Shown here: positions 21,336 through 33,740 of the stretch, one piece after another
Layout: each line of letters opens with the position of its first letter
How positions within the stretch are numbered: the first letter of the stretch is position 1
Assembly (NCBI GenBank): GCA_026724425.1
Contig: JAIUCV010000076.1
Location: forward strand, 2,751,501 to 2,815,500
DNA from: Erythrophleum ivorense
Lineage: Eukaryota; Streptophyta; Magnoliopsida; Fabales; Fabaceae
Length of the DNA stretch: 64,000 bases
Reading direction: 5' to 3'
Made by a program: the position numbers and the translations under genes
Notes under the pieces: generated by a model
Seen by the model: only the letters and a program-made list of their open reading frames with translations
Database searches by the model: none
What the model was told of the DNA's origin: nothing

Positions 21336-23383
21336 CTATACTATTAAAGTAGAGACACAAAATAAGGTTTCTAACTTAACAAAATGTCTATCCCTGTATC
21401 CAAACAAGAAAAAGACCCGAGAATAAGAAAAAAAACCCGACAAGAACCGGGTCGGATCTAATGAAAATAAAAAACAAACAAAGCAATAATGAATAAATGT
21501 TGTTTGGATACAAGTTTAATCGGGGTTTTTAACTTTTTATATCCAAAAATAAGTCAGTTCGCAAGAAAAAAACCCGACCAACCCAATATAAAACACGCAG
21601 ACCTCTTTTTCCTTATATTGAACCGGACTAAATTAAAGAGAAAGATGACCACTAAACCGAACTAAATAGTGTAGTAGTAAAGAAGAGCTATTGACCAATC
21701 AAATCAAAAGAGTTTAAGGACAAATCACGTAGTATCCGGAAATCAAAGAATTAATCAAGATAATCACGGCTTAATAAACAGCATCTATTAATCATCTGTA
21801 TATATTATTAAACAGCTATAAACAAGGTAAGTCGCTCAGCAATTTCACATTCGAGATCCCAAAAGATATGGAACTTTCAAATTTCGAAAATAAAGCAATT
21901 TCTTGAAGATCTATCACAGTTATCACGTGAACAGAAATGGCATGGTTTAGATTACGGAGGGGAGTATCTTAAGAGAACGTATATTCGATATTTAATTCGC
22001 TGAACCCTAGAGGCCTAGAGGGTCTCTCGGCGATTATCACTATAAATACATGTGAGGTTGTAGTCAATAGTCACTACCATCGAATATTCAAAGCATAAGA
22101 AAAAGTTAATTGCATACCTCGATATCTTCCAGCAAGAAAACTCTCAGATAACAAATCTCTTCGGGTCTCCTTTTGCAAGAATGGCTTCTACTCCAGTAGC
22201 TATAGATAGCAAAACTATATAATCAATCTCAACCATCTTCGCAAAAATAAGAGGTCAGTTTTATATTCTTCTTCTATTAATCTACTATGTTTTCATTTAC
22301 TACTAGCATCTAAAATATACTCTTCACCATATTTTATTTGCTAATAGGGTACGAAGATCCTTATGATACAATTTTAAGAGAGATAACAAGCTGACATGTT
22401 GAAACAATTCTCAATCAATAGTATTCTATGTCCACAATTTAATCTAATGTTTTGTTCGACATCATATAAGGACACATAACGAAAGAGATGAAAATACCAT
22501 CTTACGTCGCATCTTTTCCTAAGGTAAATCTTTTTATATATTTTTGATACATCTAAATTCCAGTGTGCTAAATTTGGATTTATGAAGAATGTTCAAATAT
22601 TACATGTTACTCGCATTCAACCTATTCAACCCAATTGGTTTCTTAAAAAATTGGTTTCTATTCTAAGGTGATTAGAACAAACCTTTATTAGAGGTCCACA
22701 CAAGAGAATATATGCATATTTTTTAATGATATTCTAATGGTGGTCTCTACTCTCAAAGTACAGGGCATGAGCATAAAGCTCAAAAGAGAACGTAATCATA
22801 TGCCGCCTGGAGAACGCCACCTAAAATTTATCATCCAACCAAAAAAAAGTGGAGTCATGGTAAATCAACTTCCGGTCACACTTTGAAAGAATATCAGACC
22901 ATTCAAAACCGCCTTGAGAATTCAAGTTAAGATTCTGTCAAGCCTTTAGGTAAGGAAAATATATATATATATATATATATGTTAACATGTTTACAATTGG
23001 CATTGATTCTTTTTATATTATATGATATCATATGCAACTATGATTATTTAATCGATACCTAATAATTTTGTCTAGGGATCACACATTCTGAGCTCAGAGA
23101 TGAAAGGTAATTCGTCTAATATTATAGTATTGTTTAACAAAAGTCTCCAGATGGAAAATAATGCTAATTATTTCTACCTCGAATCTAAAGTAATGATTAT
23201 TCTGATTCTTATGTGGTACATTAGCTCGGGGTGTTCTGAGCGCCTGTGAATCAGCTGGAAATAAAGTATGAAAAACCGTGTCTTTGAGATGCAAAATTAT
23301 TAATGACATGTGGTGGTACATTGCAACCGTACGGTTCATCAATCTGGCTTATCCTGAAGTACGGTTAATGGAGGTAAATTCAA
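21336..23383. other. Helitron internal sequence without a recognisable gene
   Basis: AT-rich, with GGTAAGTC-, GGTAAATC- and TTCCTAAGGTAAATC-type splice-like junctions that could be captured exon pieces. No product could be recognised. A (TA)n microsatellite lies at about 22962-22981. Confidence 0.4.
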
Positions 23384-24052
23384 ATGGTGGAGGTAAAACC
23401 TTCACCAATGGTGCGTATTGCGAAAAGAGATGTCATAGCAGGGGACCATGACCAGCTATGCACTCCATATGTGGTTGAGTATCTTGAAACATTGCTTGAA
23501 AAAGAGAAAGTTGAGGAATGCAAGGTTTTCAGGAGCACAAATAACACGTGGCTTGCTATTCACCAAGGTAGCTCTCACCGTGTTAGTCTGCCTAGTAGGA
23601 CTTGTACTTGTAGGAGATGGGAGATCACAGGAATTCCTTGTGTGCATGCTTATGGAGTGATTTTGCATGTTAAAGGTCAGCCTCAAGAGTATGTGTGTCA
23701 CTGGTTTAGGACAACAATGTGGAGGAAAACGTATGAGGAAGGTATCATTCCCATAAGAAGTGCACGGTTTTGGCCAGTTGGAGATGAACCACGAGTGCAT
23801 AAACCTCCTCCACCAGAAGAAAAAGGCGACAATGAAAGAGATAAAGGCGAGAAGAAAAAAGATAAAGGGGAAACAACCAAGGTTACTAAGAAGGATAAGG
23901 AAAGGAAGAAAGGAGTAAATGAGTCACCGGTTAAGAAGAAAACAAAACTTTTGAAGAGAGTGATGCATTGTGGAGTCTGTGGAGAAGCTAATCACAACTC
24001 AAGGTTTTATAACACTAAAAATAAATCCAGACAGGTTTGTGTTTTTGGTTGA
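23384..24052 (+). pseudogene. MULE transposase C-terminal fragment
   Basis: A 222-codon frame holding only the C-terminal third of a MuDR-type transposase. It has a SWIM zinc finger (CTCRRWEITGIPCVHAYGVI, about residues 73-95), then RFWPVGDEPRVHKPPPPEE and a long Lys/Glu-rich linker. A knuckle CGVCGEANHNSRFY follows, in which the final Cys is replaced by Tyr. The DDE catalytic core is absent, and the sequence upstream does not restore it. Its family differs from the MULE at 1327-4293. It lies between Helitron ends, so capture by the Helitron is likely. No transposase activity is expected. Confidence 0.8.
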
Positions 24053-24772
24053 TGTGTCTAGTGAATTTTGTAATGTCTTCTGTTAAATGAAATTCGAAGC
24101 TCCAACAATATCTAATCGAAACGAGACAAAGTATTACACACAGAAATCATCTTCAATTTCAGTAGCATAACCACATGTTTCCGAGATAGAGCGAAGAAGA
24201 AATTTGGGCGAAACAGGGACTAGAGGAAGGGAGAAGAAGATAAACAGTTTCTTCTTGCACTACGACCACGGTTTTTAATTTTTAGAAAATTGTTTTAAAT
24301 TGTTATCTCTCCCCCCCTCTTTTCTCGACAATACCATTTTTTAATGAAATAAAGCCCATAACTTGGGTTTAGAACCAACAGCTCGAAATTAAAATGAAAG
24401 CCAATTACAGTTTGCAATCAAAATAATACATTTCAATTTTAATCCGATTTTTGGTCGAAGGATTTTTTTTTTCAATTAGAATTGCTCTCTTATATTGGAA
24501 TTGTTCAGTGTAATTTTTTTAAAAAAAAATATAAGATACCATTATATGTTTCTTTCACCAATGACTTTTACAGATTGAATGATTTTTTGACATATGATGG
24601 ATAATTCTTTAAGAGTGAATAATTTACTTTTATGGATCGAATAGTTATTACAGATTTAATATTTTTTATATGGGTTGACTAATTTTTTTTATGGATTTAA
24701 TAATTTTATTTCACGGATCGAATAATTTTTGTTTACGGGTCGAATAACTTTTTCATATACCAGGTTGAATAA

Positions 24773-25818
24773 TCTATACTATTAAAACTGAACCTCAAAG
24801 GGTATTCCAATCATAAAATTTTTGCGGAAAAAACAAGTAAATTTCAGACAAGAGTATCGTTTTCTTCTTGACCCATATTACCAAATTTATCTTTTAAAAG
24901 TGAGTTTCACACTAACATCAAAAAACCAAACAACTAACATAGATTATAAACAAGCATTCACAAAGCTTAGAAACTAATATTCACAAATTTTGATAACTCA
25001 AAACTTAGTAACATCACGGGCCAGAACCAACATTCTTTTAGATCTGGGTTTTTCCGGAGAGACATAAAGAAAAAACGGATCTGATCAAAGGTGAAAATTT
25101 GTGATCTTGACTTTAACATGTCTCATGGACAAATTTACAAATGAAGAGTAAAAAGAAGATTGGATCTACATACAAGAATATCGTTCTTGACCCAAATGAC
25201 CAAATTTCTATTTTAAAAATGAGGTTCACACTAACACCAAAAAATAATATCTATGGAGACGGTTTAGGTCTCATTAATCAAATGTTAAAACAATATTCAA
25301 TATTAGAAATATAATATTCACAAATTTAATTAACTCAAAGGTTAGCAATATCACGGGTCAGAACAACCATTCTTTTAGATATGGGTCTTTTCTAAGACAC
25401 AGAAAAAAAGAACAGATCTTTGTGAAAGTTTGTAATCTTGACTTTAACATGTCTCATGGACAAATTTACAAATAAAGAGAAAAAAAGAAGACTAGATCTA
25501 CAAACAAAAGTATCGTTTTCTTGACCCAAAATGAGCTTCATGCTAACACCAAAAAATAATACCGATAGAGATGGTTTTGTTCTCTTTAATAAAAAACAGT
25601 AGTAATATCTTCGATTCAATAATTTTTCTTTCTTTTTCCCCAACAGTTTTTCTTCTTCATCTTCTTTTTATCAGTATAGATTCAATAATTATTTTAACTA
25701 TAAATTAAACATATGACTGAATAATTATCACATTCACTTAATTAGCATATTTTAATGTTTATTCATAAGATGCAACAACCCATGCTGTAGCACCACGGGT
25801 CATGCAACAATCTACTAA
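24773..25818 (+). mobile_element. Degenerate nested Helitron-like unit with three ~328-bp direct repeats
   Basis: It starts TCTATACTATTAAAACTGAA. A weakened hairpin (CCCATGCT-GTA-GCACCACGGG, about 25780-25800), then CATGCAACAATCTA and CTAA at 25815-25818, gives a plausible end. Inside, a block beginning TATCGTT(TTC)TTGACCC occurs at about 24854, 25183 and 25511. In at least two copies it is followed by TTCACACTAACA(T/C)CAAAAAA and ATCACGGG(C/T)CAGAAC. Just upstream, 24560-24772 has degenerate GATCGAATAATTT-like units. Confidence 0.5.
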
Positions 25819-26626
25819 TCAATTAAAACACCGAGATAAAAATGACAATTATTGATGATTCAAACAAAATGGAAGATGAAGAGTTTACCTCTAAAACTCT
25901 TCATCTCCGATGAAGAACACGTGACGCATATTGCTCGAAACTGTGTCTCCGACTACACTAGCTCTTCATCTCCGTGTACAGAGCCATAAGATCTGACAGC
26001 GAAATCGATTTCAAAATGAAAGGAGATTTCAAATCGATTTCTATCTTCGTATGTTGTTTCTCCGATTGTAATCCATCAAAATTTTCCAAAAAAAACAAAA
26101 AAAAAACAAATGGATCAGAGAACGGCGAGAAATATCAAGTGTTGATCTGGCTAAAAATGGGCTCAATATGCCCGTAACCATGAAAGGCCCGTATGCTCGC
26201 AAACCAGTATATTAATTATTTGTACCCATCAATTTTTCCAAAGGCCCATGTATTTCTGTTTTTCTTATTTATAGATTAACTTACCCTTAAATTTAAATCA
26301 ATGTTGAATAATTGATAAATTCGCCAAATTAAAAAAACTTTAAGTTTTCTTAACAAGAATTACAATATCCCGTGCTTCTCAAGCACGGGTCAAGATCTAG
26401 TAGGAGATTAAAAGGAGAATGCATGCATGTGACTTTTGTCAAACACAAGTTGGGTTGATTCTAAAATTAAAATTGAAGAATAAAAAAATGTACTAAAAAT
26501 TATTATCTAGGGTGTGTGATTACTTGAATCTAACGACCAAGAGTGATGAATAAGGAGACTACCACGTTCTGGGTAGAAAAAGAAAAAGAGAGAGAGATGA
26601 AGTGATGATGAGAGGGTTATGTTTAA

Positions 26627-26709
26627 TATTCCCTCTGTCCCAACATATAAGTAGTTCCCTTTTGTTAATTTACAAAGAAAACTGTTTATATTTTGGGACA
26701 GATCGAGTA
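26627..26709. mobile_element. Short Stowaway-like MITE
   Basis: An 83-bp imperfect inverted repeat running TATTCCCTCTGTCCCAACAT...TTTTGGGACAGATCGAGTA with TA at both ends. The TIR resembles, but is not the same as, that of the MITE at 12963-19708. Confidence 0.65.
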
Positions 26710-28258
26710 TACCTTAGGGACGGTTCCATTTCTATAAATACAACTTGCATTCTCCCGTACTGTCTGATTGCCTTTATGCATTAATCTTTTGAAGTTCTTG
26801 AGCGAGAGAGTTTTGGAGTTTTGAAAAAGAGAGAATTTTGTATATTGAGAATTGGGGATTTTCTGATTTTGTCGTATAAAAGAAACGACGTCGTATTAAT
26901 TAACAGTTACAGTAAACGGAGATTAACGCTAGTTTTGGTTGACTAAATTGATATACTTATTGGCTAGGTCAACCCAAGTTAGTGATTATTTTGGTTTAAT
27001 GAAGAGTTCGTATTTGTTTTGGCAAAAATGTGTTCATCATTTAATTGACCGTTTTCTCATGTTAAGAAATAATTATATAAAAATGACAGCGATGATGAGA
27101 GAAAAGAGACAAGCAAAATCAGACCCAAAAAAATGCGGGGAAGATTCTAAAATTTTAACTGAGGAAAGAAGTTGTAGTACACAATATATATATAGAAGTG
27201 AAAATACATCATTATTAAAAGTTGCGACTTTTCATCAATTTAAGCAGTTATAAGCGGAAAGATACAACTTAAAAAAAACACAACTCTTTAGATGAGCGGT
27301 TGTTATAGCCAAAACATTCAAGAACAAAAAGGTACGACAAAAAGGGAATTTATTGAGTTTGCTATTATATTTAGATTGCGTTTGGATATTTTAGAAAGCC
27401 TCGGATGCTTTGAGAAGCTTTGTTTTCTTTAGTTATGGTACCATCTCTCGCACGTAAAACAAAGCTGTTTGTGTTAGAAAGCCTCTAAAACAAAGATTTA
27501 GAAAGCCTCTTATTGTGTTTTATAATAATTAATAATTATTTGGATTCAATTCTTGTTATGTTTCTTGCTCAGAAATTGAGACGGTTTGCTGAGTTTTTCG
27601 TAAAACATATAAGGAATTAATGCCAAATCTAATAGTAAGGAGATTGCAAACAAAAAAAAACTCACAAATGCAGTGAATGGTGCGGATTAAATCTGCTATC
27701 AAAAGCGTTGTGTTGTTGATCATTGGCTTGTAACCTGCTAATATCTCAGCCTCTTTTGGTCAATGGACGTGAGATTTGTGAGTCCCGTTTAACAGCTTAG
27801 CATCTCTGTCGTAAGAGTTTGCGAGTACTGGTATCATGCGACGCAATAAGTCCCGTTTAACAGCTTAGCATCTCTAGAGACGCCTCTAGTTATTATTTTA
27901 AAAACTTAGTTGATACTTAATAGTTGATACTAATAATTTAGTTTCATTATTATTTTTTTGTAGTTTTTTTTTCCGTTCAAATTATTTTTAGTTCTGAATA
28001 TTTCTGATTTTACTTACAGATTTACATAGCTACGGATTCATTAACAAGTACCATTGTACTGAAATCTAGAAAAGTTTAGAGCATATACATACCAATCATT
28101 TTTTTGTTATTAAATTTGCTAGAATGTCATATTTGGACAAAATCCGTTAAATAATGTTTCTTACTGTTTTACAATTTTAGCCTCATCGTTATCCTATTCT
28201 CTTCTGACATTCTTGATTTGCTTTTCTTGTTCATCTGCTTCACTCAAAACACAAAGAC
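26710..28258. other. Intergenic, AT-rich; 67-bp-spaced direct repeat
   Basis: No coding gene recognised. An AGTCCCGTTTAACAGCTTAG block followed by CATCTCT occurs at about 27781 and 27848, spaced 67 bases. The last 100 bases are CT-rich and probably include the promoter and leader of the PsbQ-like gene. Confidence 0.5.
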
Positions 28259-29503
28259 ATGGCACTCTCAAAGCCACCTCAACATTTCACTCTCTTACAC
28301 AATCCAAACCTTCCACTTGAAACAGCGGACTCTATCTTGACACTCTCTATTGATTCATCAAGCAGAATACGTAGAGACGTTCTTCTCTCAATCACAGGAA
28401 CACTTATCCCTCAACTGTTCTTTCTCGATCGCAAACGCTCTTCCTCTGCAAACGCTGCCGACATTTTCAGCTTCATCGCGCCGCAACCCGAGCCAGAACG
28501 TTCGGTCGAGATTGCTCAGGTCTGCTAACTATAAAACCACTTATCTCTCGGTTATAATTACACTTTGGTCCCTTTGTTTAATTCGATATGATAGAAAAAT
28601 GAGTGCTAATAAGTAATAACTAGTGTTAATCTATCTACAATAATAAAATTTGGTAATACGTGTTGATTGGAACAAATGGCAAATGCTTACGCACAAATAT
28701 GTTGTTTTCAAGATTATTCGGATTTTGATCAAGTGATTAATTTACAAGAAATTCTTGGCAGAAGATACATAGGGTGTATTCAACCAAGTATTTGAGATGA
28801 TTTTGAGTGATTTGTATCAAAATGACAAATCCTCACATAAATTTGTAAAAATGGTTTATTATCCAGAGTTATTGAATTTGTGATTTTAAAAGAAAGTTTA
28901 AAATATTATTGAAAATTAGGGGATTTCAAGTGATTTTAAAGTGTTTTAGTGGGGGTTTTTAGTTAAAAATATAAGAATGTATCATGGTTTTAGATGGGAT
29001 TCTAGAGTGTTTAGTTAAAATCATATCAAATTACCCCAAATTACATCAAATCACAAGTTATATACACCCCCATAGTCATTCTATACCCTTGTAATTATTG
29101 TTGTTGATATAGGAAGGATTAAAGAAAAACGCAGAAAATATAAAAGAAATAAAAGAGATGATGATAGAAAATAAGAGGTGGAAAGAAGGAGGAAAAGAGT
29201 TAAGGAGAAGTGCATCAAACATGAAGCAAGATTTGTATTTAATCATCCAAGCAAAGCCTCCCAAAGATAGACCTCTTCTTAGGTCTCTCTATTCATCTCT
29301 CTTCAATACAATCACCAAGGTACATTTGTTTTTTTTCCATTTCACTCTAAGAATATATACTAATACCCATTATTACTCTATTAATTTGTTTTTATTGAAA
29401 TAAGCAGATGGATTATGCAGCAAGAGATGGAGATGGAAGTAAAGTATCGGAGTACTATAAGAGTATTGCTGCAATCCTTGATGATATTTTCTCTCGAATT
29501 TAA
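28259..29503 (+). CDS. PQL3: PsbQ-like lumenal protein (PQL3-like), three exons
   Basis: Exons 28259-28519, 29113-29319 and 29408-29503 join in phase 0 through GT-AG sites to give 187 residues. The N-terminus carries a twin Arg before a hydrophobic stretch (IRRDVLLSITGTLIPQLFF) and a possible ANA cleavage site at about residue 65. This pattern fits a thylakoid transit signal of the Tat type. The mature part is the PsbQ-type helical domain (ENKRWKEGGKELRRSASNMK, QAKPPKDRPLLRSLYSSLFN, ILDDIFSRI). In Arabidopsis, PsbQ-like proteins PQL1-3 belong to the lumenal part of the chloroplast NDH complex in cyclic electron flow. The call of PQL3 over PQL1/2 is from recalled sequence similarity. The ATG is preceded by AAGAC and is the first in frame. 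Confidence 0.75.
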
Positions 29504-30480
29504 TACTAAATCAGTATATTAGTTTAGGCCGTAAACTCGTCAACGTTTTGACATTATTTTTTCTTATATGCAAGGTACGATAGAGAAAAATTTAGTACCA
29601 TTTTAGAATATAAAAAATGCAATTAACCATTGGAGATGCTCTAAGTATTTCTTATTTGCCATATCTTTGAGTATTGTGAAATGAGGAGTAACCTCAACAC
29701 CAAACTCATACAGCTCTTGCTCTCATCTCGTGTTATCCACATTTAGCATTAGCAAGTTTAGTTTATCCCCAAATTATAATCTTAAAGGTAAAAAGCTCTC
29801 TCATCTTTAATGATTAAACTAAAATGAGATTAATGGATGAAAACAGATTCCCTCATTAGAATCTAAAGAGCCAAATCTATTCCCTAAACAAGTTCCCAAA
29901 TTCATTAAACCAACACATGATTGGGTATCTTTTGTAAATACACTTAGACAAGTTTTTATTTTATTTTTTTTGGGGTCAAATCTTAGACAAGTTCCTTAAT
30001 CCAATACACCAACACAAGATTGCTTTTTCAAAAGTAACTACATGAATCGGTATAGGCAATGAAAATTGATATTTCCTTCAACATTCTCGTTGTTTGTTCC
30101 CATCTCAAAAAATTTATTTAGTTTGTGTGGGATCCCATCTCAAAAAATTTATTTAGTTTGTGTGGGATCATAGAACTTTTAGTTCTTCGTCTGTTTTAGA
30201 ATATTAGCAAATAAATGTAACTACGGTACTCACAGAGTTAAGGAGTATAATTTGGAGGTGATTTTTAATATTCACACTAAATCTAGTCCTTATTTTGTAA
30301 GTTTCCTTTTTAACTCGACACGCGTAAACGCCTTAGCTGGCATCTTCTTTTTTTTTCTCGCCGCCTTACTATTTTTCCTTCCATTAATATCAATATCAAA
30401 ACGTTAAAAGACGTAAAACACCCCTTAAATCCACTATATTTACAAAATTACCTCGTTGACCTAGACCTATTTAAATACAC
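29504..30480. other. Intergenic; one 35-bp tandem duplication
   Basis: No gene seen. A 35-base unit starting CATCTCAAAAAATTTATTTA is repeated in tandem at about 30101 and 30136. The rest is AT-rich spacer between the PsbQ-like and ALY3-like genes. Confidence 0.5.
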
Positions 30481-30609
30481 GTCTCTTCCTCTTCCCAAAT
30501 CCTTGAAAAAATAAAATTCACAGCTGTTTCCCCCCTTTCGTCTGTCAAATTCTCAAAAGACGAAAGTTAACCCCAAAAAAATCCCTAATTCCACCATACG
30601 AGCTCCTTA

Positions 30610-30617
30610 AAACCCTA
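30610..30617 (+). promoter_or_regulatory. Telo-box AAACCCTA in the ALY3-like leader
   Basis: AAACCCTA followed by GCGG, about 55 bases before the leader intron donor. Telo-boxes are common near transcription starts of plant genes for translation and RNA handling. The role here is inferred from position. Confidence 0.4.
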
Positions 30618-30664
30618 GCGGATCCATCGATTTTTGTTCGATCTCAACCTTTGCTCTTCATCTG

Positions 30665-31172
30665 GTAAATCTCCTTTTGATTCTCTCTGTTATTGTGAAT
30701 TTATTCATCGGGAGATTGTTTGTGTCCTTTGAGATGCATCTGGGTTTGATATCGCTTAAGAATCTAGGGTTTCGGATTTTATTAGATATCTGGATCTATC
30801 GATCTAGGGCTTTTGAGACATCGATAACAAGTTTCCGTCAAAATTTTCGCTTGTTTACGAGGAAAACGTGTTTTAGGTTTCAGGATCCGTCGATTCATAT
30901 GTTATGCTAATCTGTATACCTAATATCGAACCGTGGATATATGATTGTCTTTCCCAGTTTAATATTGCTCTTCTTTGATTTGCCTTTATATGGATCTTAT
31001 TAGAATCTCACCGTTTTTTATCTTTTGTTTTCATGTATTTGAGACTTGAAACTTTAGATTTGGGGACAATGAAAACCAGTGCTTGATATTTTCCTTGAAT
31101 CGTCTTGTTCGTGTCTTATAAATTGTGTTGGTGGTGACGAATTTTAATTTTTTTTTACCCTAATTAGTGCAG
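30665..31172 (+). other. 5'-UTR intron of the ALY3-like gene
   Basis: Donor CTG/GTAAATCTCC at 30664/30665 and acceptor TTAGTGCAG at 31172, 26 bases before the ATG at 31199. The long T-rich sequence between has no sustained frame. A leader intron is inferred from the splice consensus and was not checked against transcripts. Confidence 0.55.
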
Positions 31173-31198
31173 GTTTTTTTAATCGGCCAAGTTTGAAG

Positions 31199-33048
31199 AT
31201 GTCAGATTCATTGAACATGACCCTTGATGAAATTGTCAAGAGGAGTAAGACTGCTGCAAAGTCTTCTGGAGTTAGTAAAGGAATTTCCCGCCGTGGTCGT
31301 GGAGCAAAAGGTTCTCTCGGAGCTGGAAGAGGAGCTGGACCTGTACGCAGAGGTCCTCTTGCTGTAAACGCTCGACAATCATCCTTCTCCATAAACAAGG
31401 CAAGCTTCAAAATCTGAGTCTCTGCCCATATACCGTTACTTCTGATGATGACACCCTTTTTAGCACTCGTAACTTCTTCTGGGAGGATACTGTATCATGC
31501 CTGAAAGGATACAGATTTACAAAGGATCTTAAGACGATTTCTCTTAGAAAAGCCTCTTAGTCCTGAAGTCGTTGGTTGATAGTTTCGCTCACAGTACTTT
31601 GATTGAGGATCTTCAGTCAGCTAAGTAGTTCTTGACATAGGGTGTCATCAAATTGATATCACAAAAGTTAAAAAGTTGCGCTTTACAGCAACACGGGGGG
31701 AAAAAAAGGCTACAAATTATGTGTGTGTGGTCTTGAGATATTAGGGGGGAATTTCAGCAATTTTACTTAACAGTAACTATGATCTATGATGGCTTATCCC
31801 TTCAAAGTTGGGATATTTGCACTATGCGTTGAAGTTTACGATGAGCCTCTTGCTTCATCTGGAATTTCTTGGGGGAGTGTGATGGCAGTCTCAGTTTTTT
31901 TTTATTCTCCAAAGGACTTTGTTTTTGGCTTCAGAGACTTGACTGATAGTTGCTTGTTTCCGTCCATTTCAATTTGGTTTTCCTCCTTGGATGGTTCTTG
32001 ACTACTTCTTCCTGGAGCTCTTTTGCTTTGACTGGTTTAGTTACTTTCAGGCAAATGGGTGGTTTTTTCTCCTCTTTCAAGAAGTTTGGTGATTAATCTG
32101 CAGACCCTTTTAGCTGACTTGAATCTGTTCTACTGAATAGCTTGCCCGCAGGAAGAGGAACTTCCCATTGCAGAGTGATTTGTTTGAAGCAAGCCTGAGA
32201 GCCGCTGGGGTATCAGGAGTTGAAATCGGAACCACGGTTTATGTTACTAACCTTGATCAAGGAGTGACGAATGACGACATAAGGGTATATAGTCTGACTT
32301 CACTACGTTTCAAAGTGCTTTGTTTGTTTTTGGCTCTACGAGGCGAAAATTCTTAAATAAGTTTGCACTCTAGGAGCTCTTTGGTGAGGTTGGAGAGGTG
32401 AAAAGATTTGCAATCCACTATGACCAAAACGGCCGTCCAAATGTAGGTTCTAAACTAAAGATTGTTGTTCTCTTTTGCTCTGGTGGTTGTATCTGTTCCT
32501 TAACTCTGTTCTGTGATGATACAGGGCTCGGCGGAAGTTGTGTACATGAGAAGGAGTGATGCATTTCAAGCTATGAAGAGGTACAACAATGTACTGTTGG
32601 ATGGAAGGTCTATGAGACTGGAGATTGTCGGTGGTGGAAACACGGAGGCTGCTCCTTCTGTTGCTGCCGCTCGTGTCAATGTATCTGGATTGAACGGAAG
32701 GAAGAAGAGGACTGTTTCAATTAGAGGCGGGAGAGGAGGAGGAAGAGGAACAAGTGCAGCTCCTTCTGTGAGACGACTCCCAATGTAAGTGGCTTAGAGA
32801 GTAGTAGGAGCTTGCTTTCGAATGAACCAACATAGGTGATGTCATCTTATCTTTACTCGTATGTTCTTTTTAGTGGCAGCCAGAACAAACAAGGAGGTGT
32901 GAGTGCCGGCCGAGGCGGGTTTCGAGGTGGCAGAGGCCGAGGCGGTGGTGGCAGAGGTGCAAAAAGCGGCAGAGGTGGAAAGAAGTCTGCTGCAGAACTA
33001 GACAAGGATCTTGAGAGCTATCACGCAGAAGCTATGAACATCTCTTAG
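31199..33048 (+). CDS. ALY3: ALY/REF mRNA-export adaptor, ALY3-like
   Basis: Coding exons are 31199-31399, 32141-32284, 32374-32442, 32525-32784 and 32874-33048, in phase throughout, 282 residues. The N-terminal MSDSLNMTLDEIVKRSK and C-terminal DKDLESYHAEAMNIS are UAP56-binding motifs. Between them are an RGG-rich region, an RRM at about residues 98-175 (VYVTNLDQGVTNDDIR, GSAEVVYMRRSDAFQAM) and a second RGG region. ALY proteins link spliced mRNA to the TREX complex in the nucleus. SGVEIGTTVY and GSAEVVYMRR favour ALY3 (AT1G66260) over ALY1, 2 or 4. Intron 1 of the coding region (31400-32140, 741 nt) begins GCAAGC, a GC-AG intron. The gene converges on the GH17 gene 692 bases away, as recalled for A. 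thaliana. Confidence 0.9.
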
Positions 33049-33740
33049 AAAAGCAGATTTGTTGTTGATTATCTAATGTCCTGTTTCTTTTTACGCATCT
33101 TACCTCAGATTTGTTGAAGTCTGGTTTGGTTTGAATTTTCGGTTAGGATGCTATGTGTTTTTTAATTTCTCTTTTACAGTCGCTTTTGGTTGTTAATCTA
33201 TAAAATGAGATTAGATGTGTAAATGAAAAAGCTGTTGCCGTTTGGGATCTATGATCAGATTTGTGCACATATATAGATAGATTTGTTTTTTAATCAAGTG
33301 TAAATTATACAAAACATAACAAAAATGAGTTTTTGCTTCAATTGCTTTGTTTTCGATGGTGTTTAGAAAAACTTAGGCTTCGGAATCTTTCTTCTTTATA
33401 GAACTTTGTGTAATCTTCAAGATTTATGTATAGAATCAACGGATCATCCATTAAAAACGACTTCTTCAAGCGGCTAGATGAAAGCTTTTGGTGTGAAATT
33501 GACCGTGTGTTTTTTACTAATTCTTGACCAAGTTCTTAAATTTTGTAATCAGAAAATTATGTAATTGGTTTGGTAATAATTTAATAAACATAGTTTTCTC
33601 GGTCAAATGAAGAATGGAAAGACGAGACCAATAAATGTTTTTCTTGAGTTTTTGTTTGTGTACAAGAATCGAATCCAACACAATTGGCCTCAAAATCTAA
33701 CATCAATCCCACCTAGAAAAAAAAGTTAAAAGAACATTTC
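33049..33740. other. Convergent 3' intergenic region
   Basis: AT-rich spacer between the convergent ALY3-like and GH17 stops, holding both 3' UTRs. No further frame recognised. Confidence 0.6.

Larger units (their letters stand above)
21335..26400 (+). mobile_element. Second Helitron, carrying a MULE transposase fragment
   Basis: It starts TCTATACTATTAAAGTAGAG directly after the CTAG of the preceding Helitron. The best downstream 3' end is a 9-bp hairpin (CCCGTGCTT-CTC-AAGCACGGG, 26369-26389), then TCAAGAT and CTAG at 26397-26400, followed by T. Inside lie exon-like pieces at 21.8-23.3 kb that I cannot name, a MULE C-terminal fragment (23384-24052) and a degenerate Helitron-like unit (24773-25818). 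No Rep/helicase frame was recognised. The 24773 start could instead pair with the 26400 end. Confidence 0.5.

Noticed and set aside
28259..29403. Two separate small genes at 28259-28528 and 29158-29403
   Set aside because: They are exons 1 and 2 of one PsbQ-like gene; phases match and the third exon completes the domain.
31786..32001. 71-codon frame between ALY3 exons
   Set aside because: Lies in the long coding intron, has no homology, and would break the conserved ALY protein.
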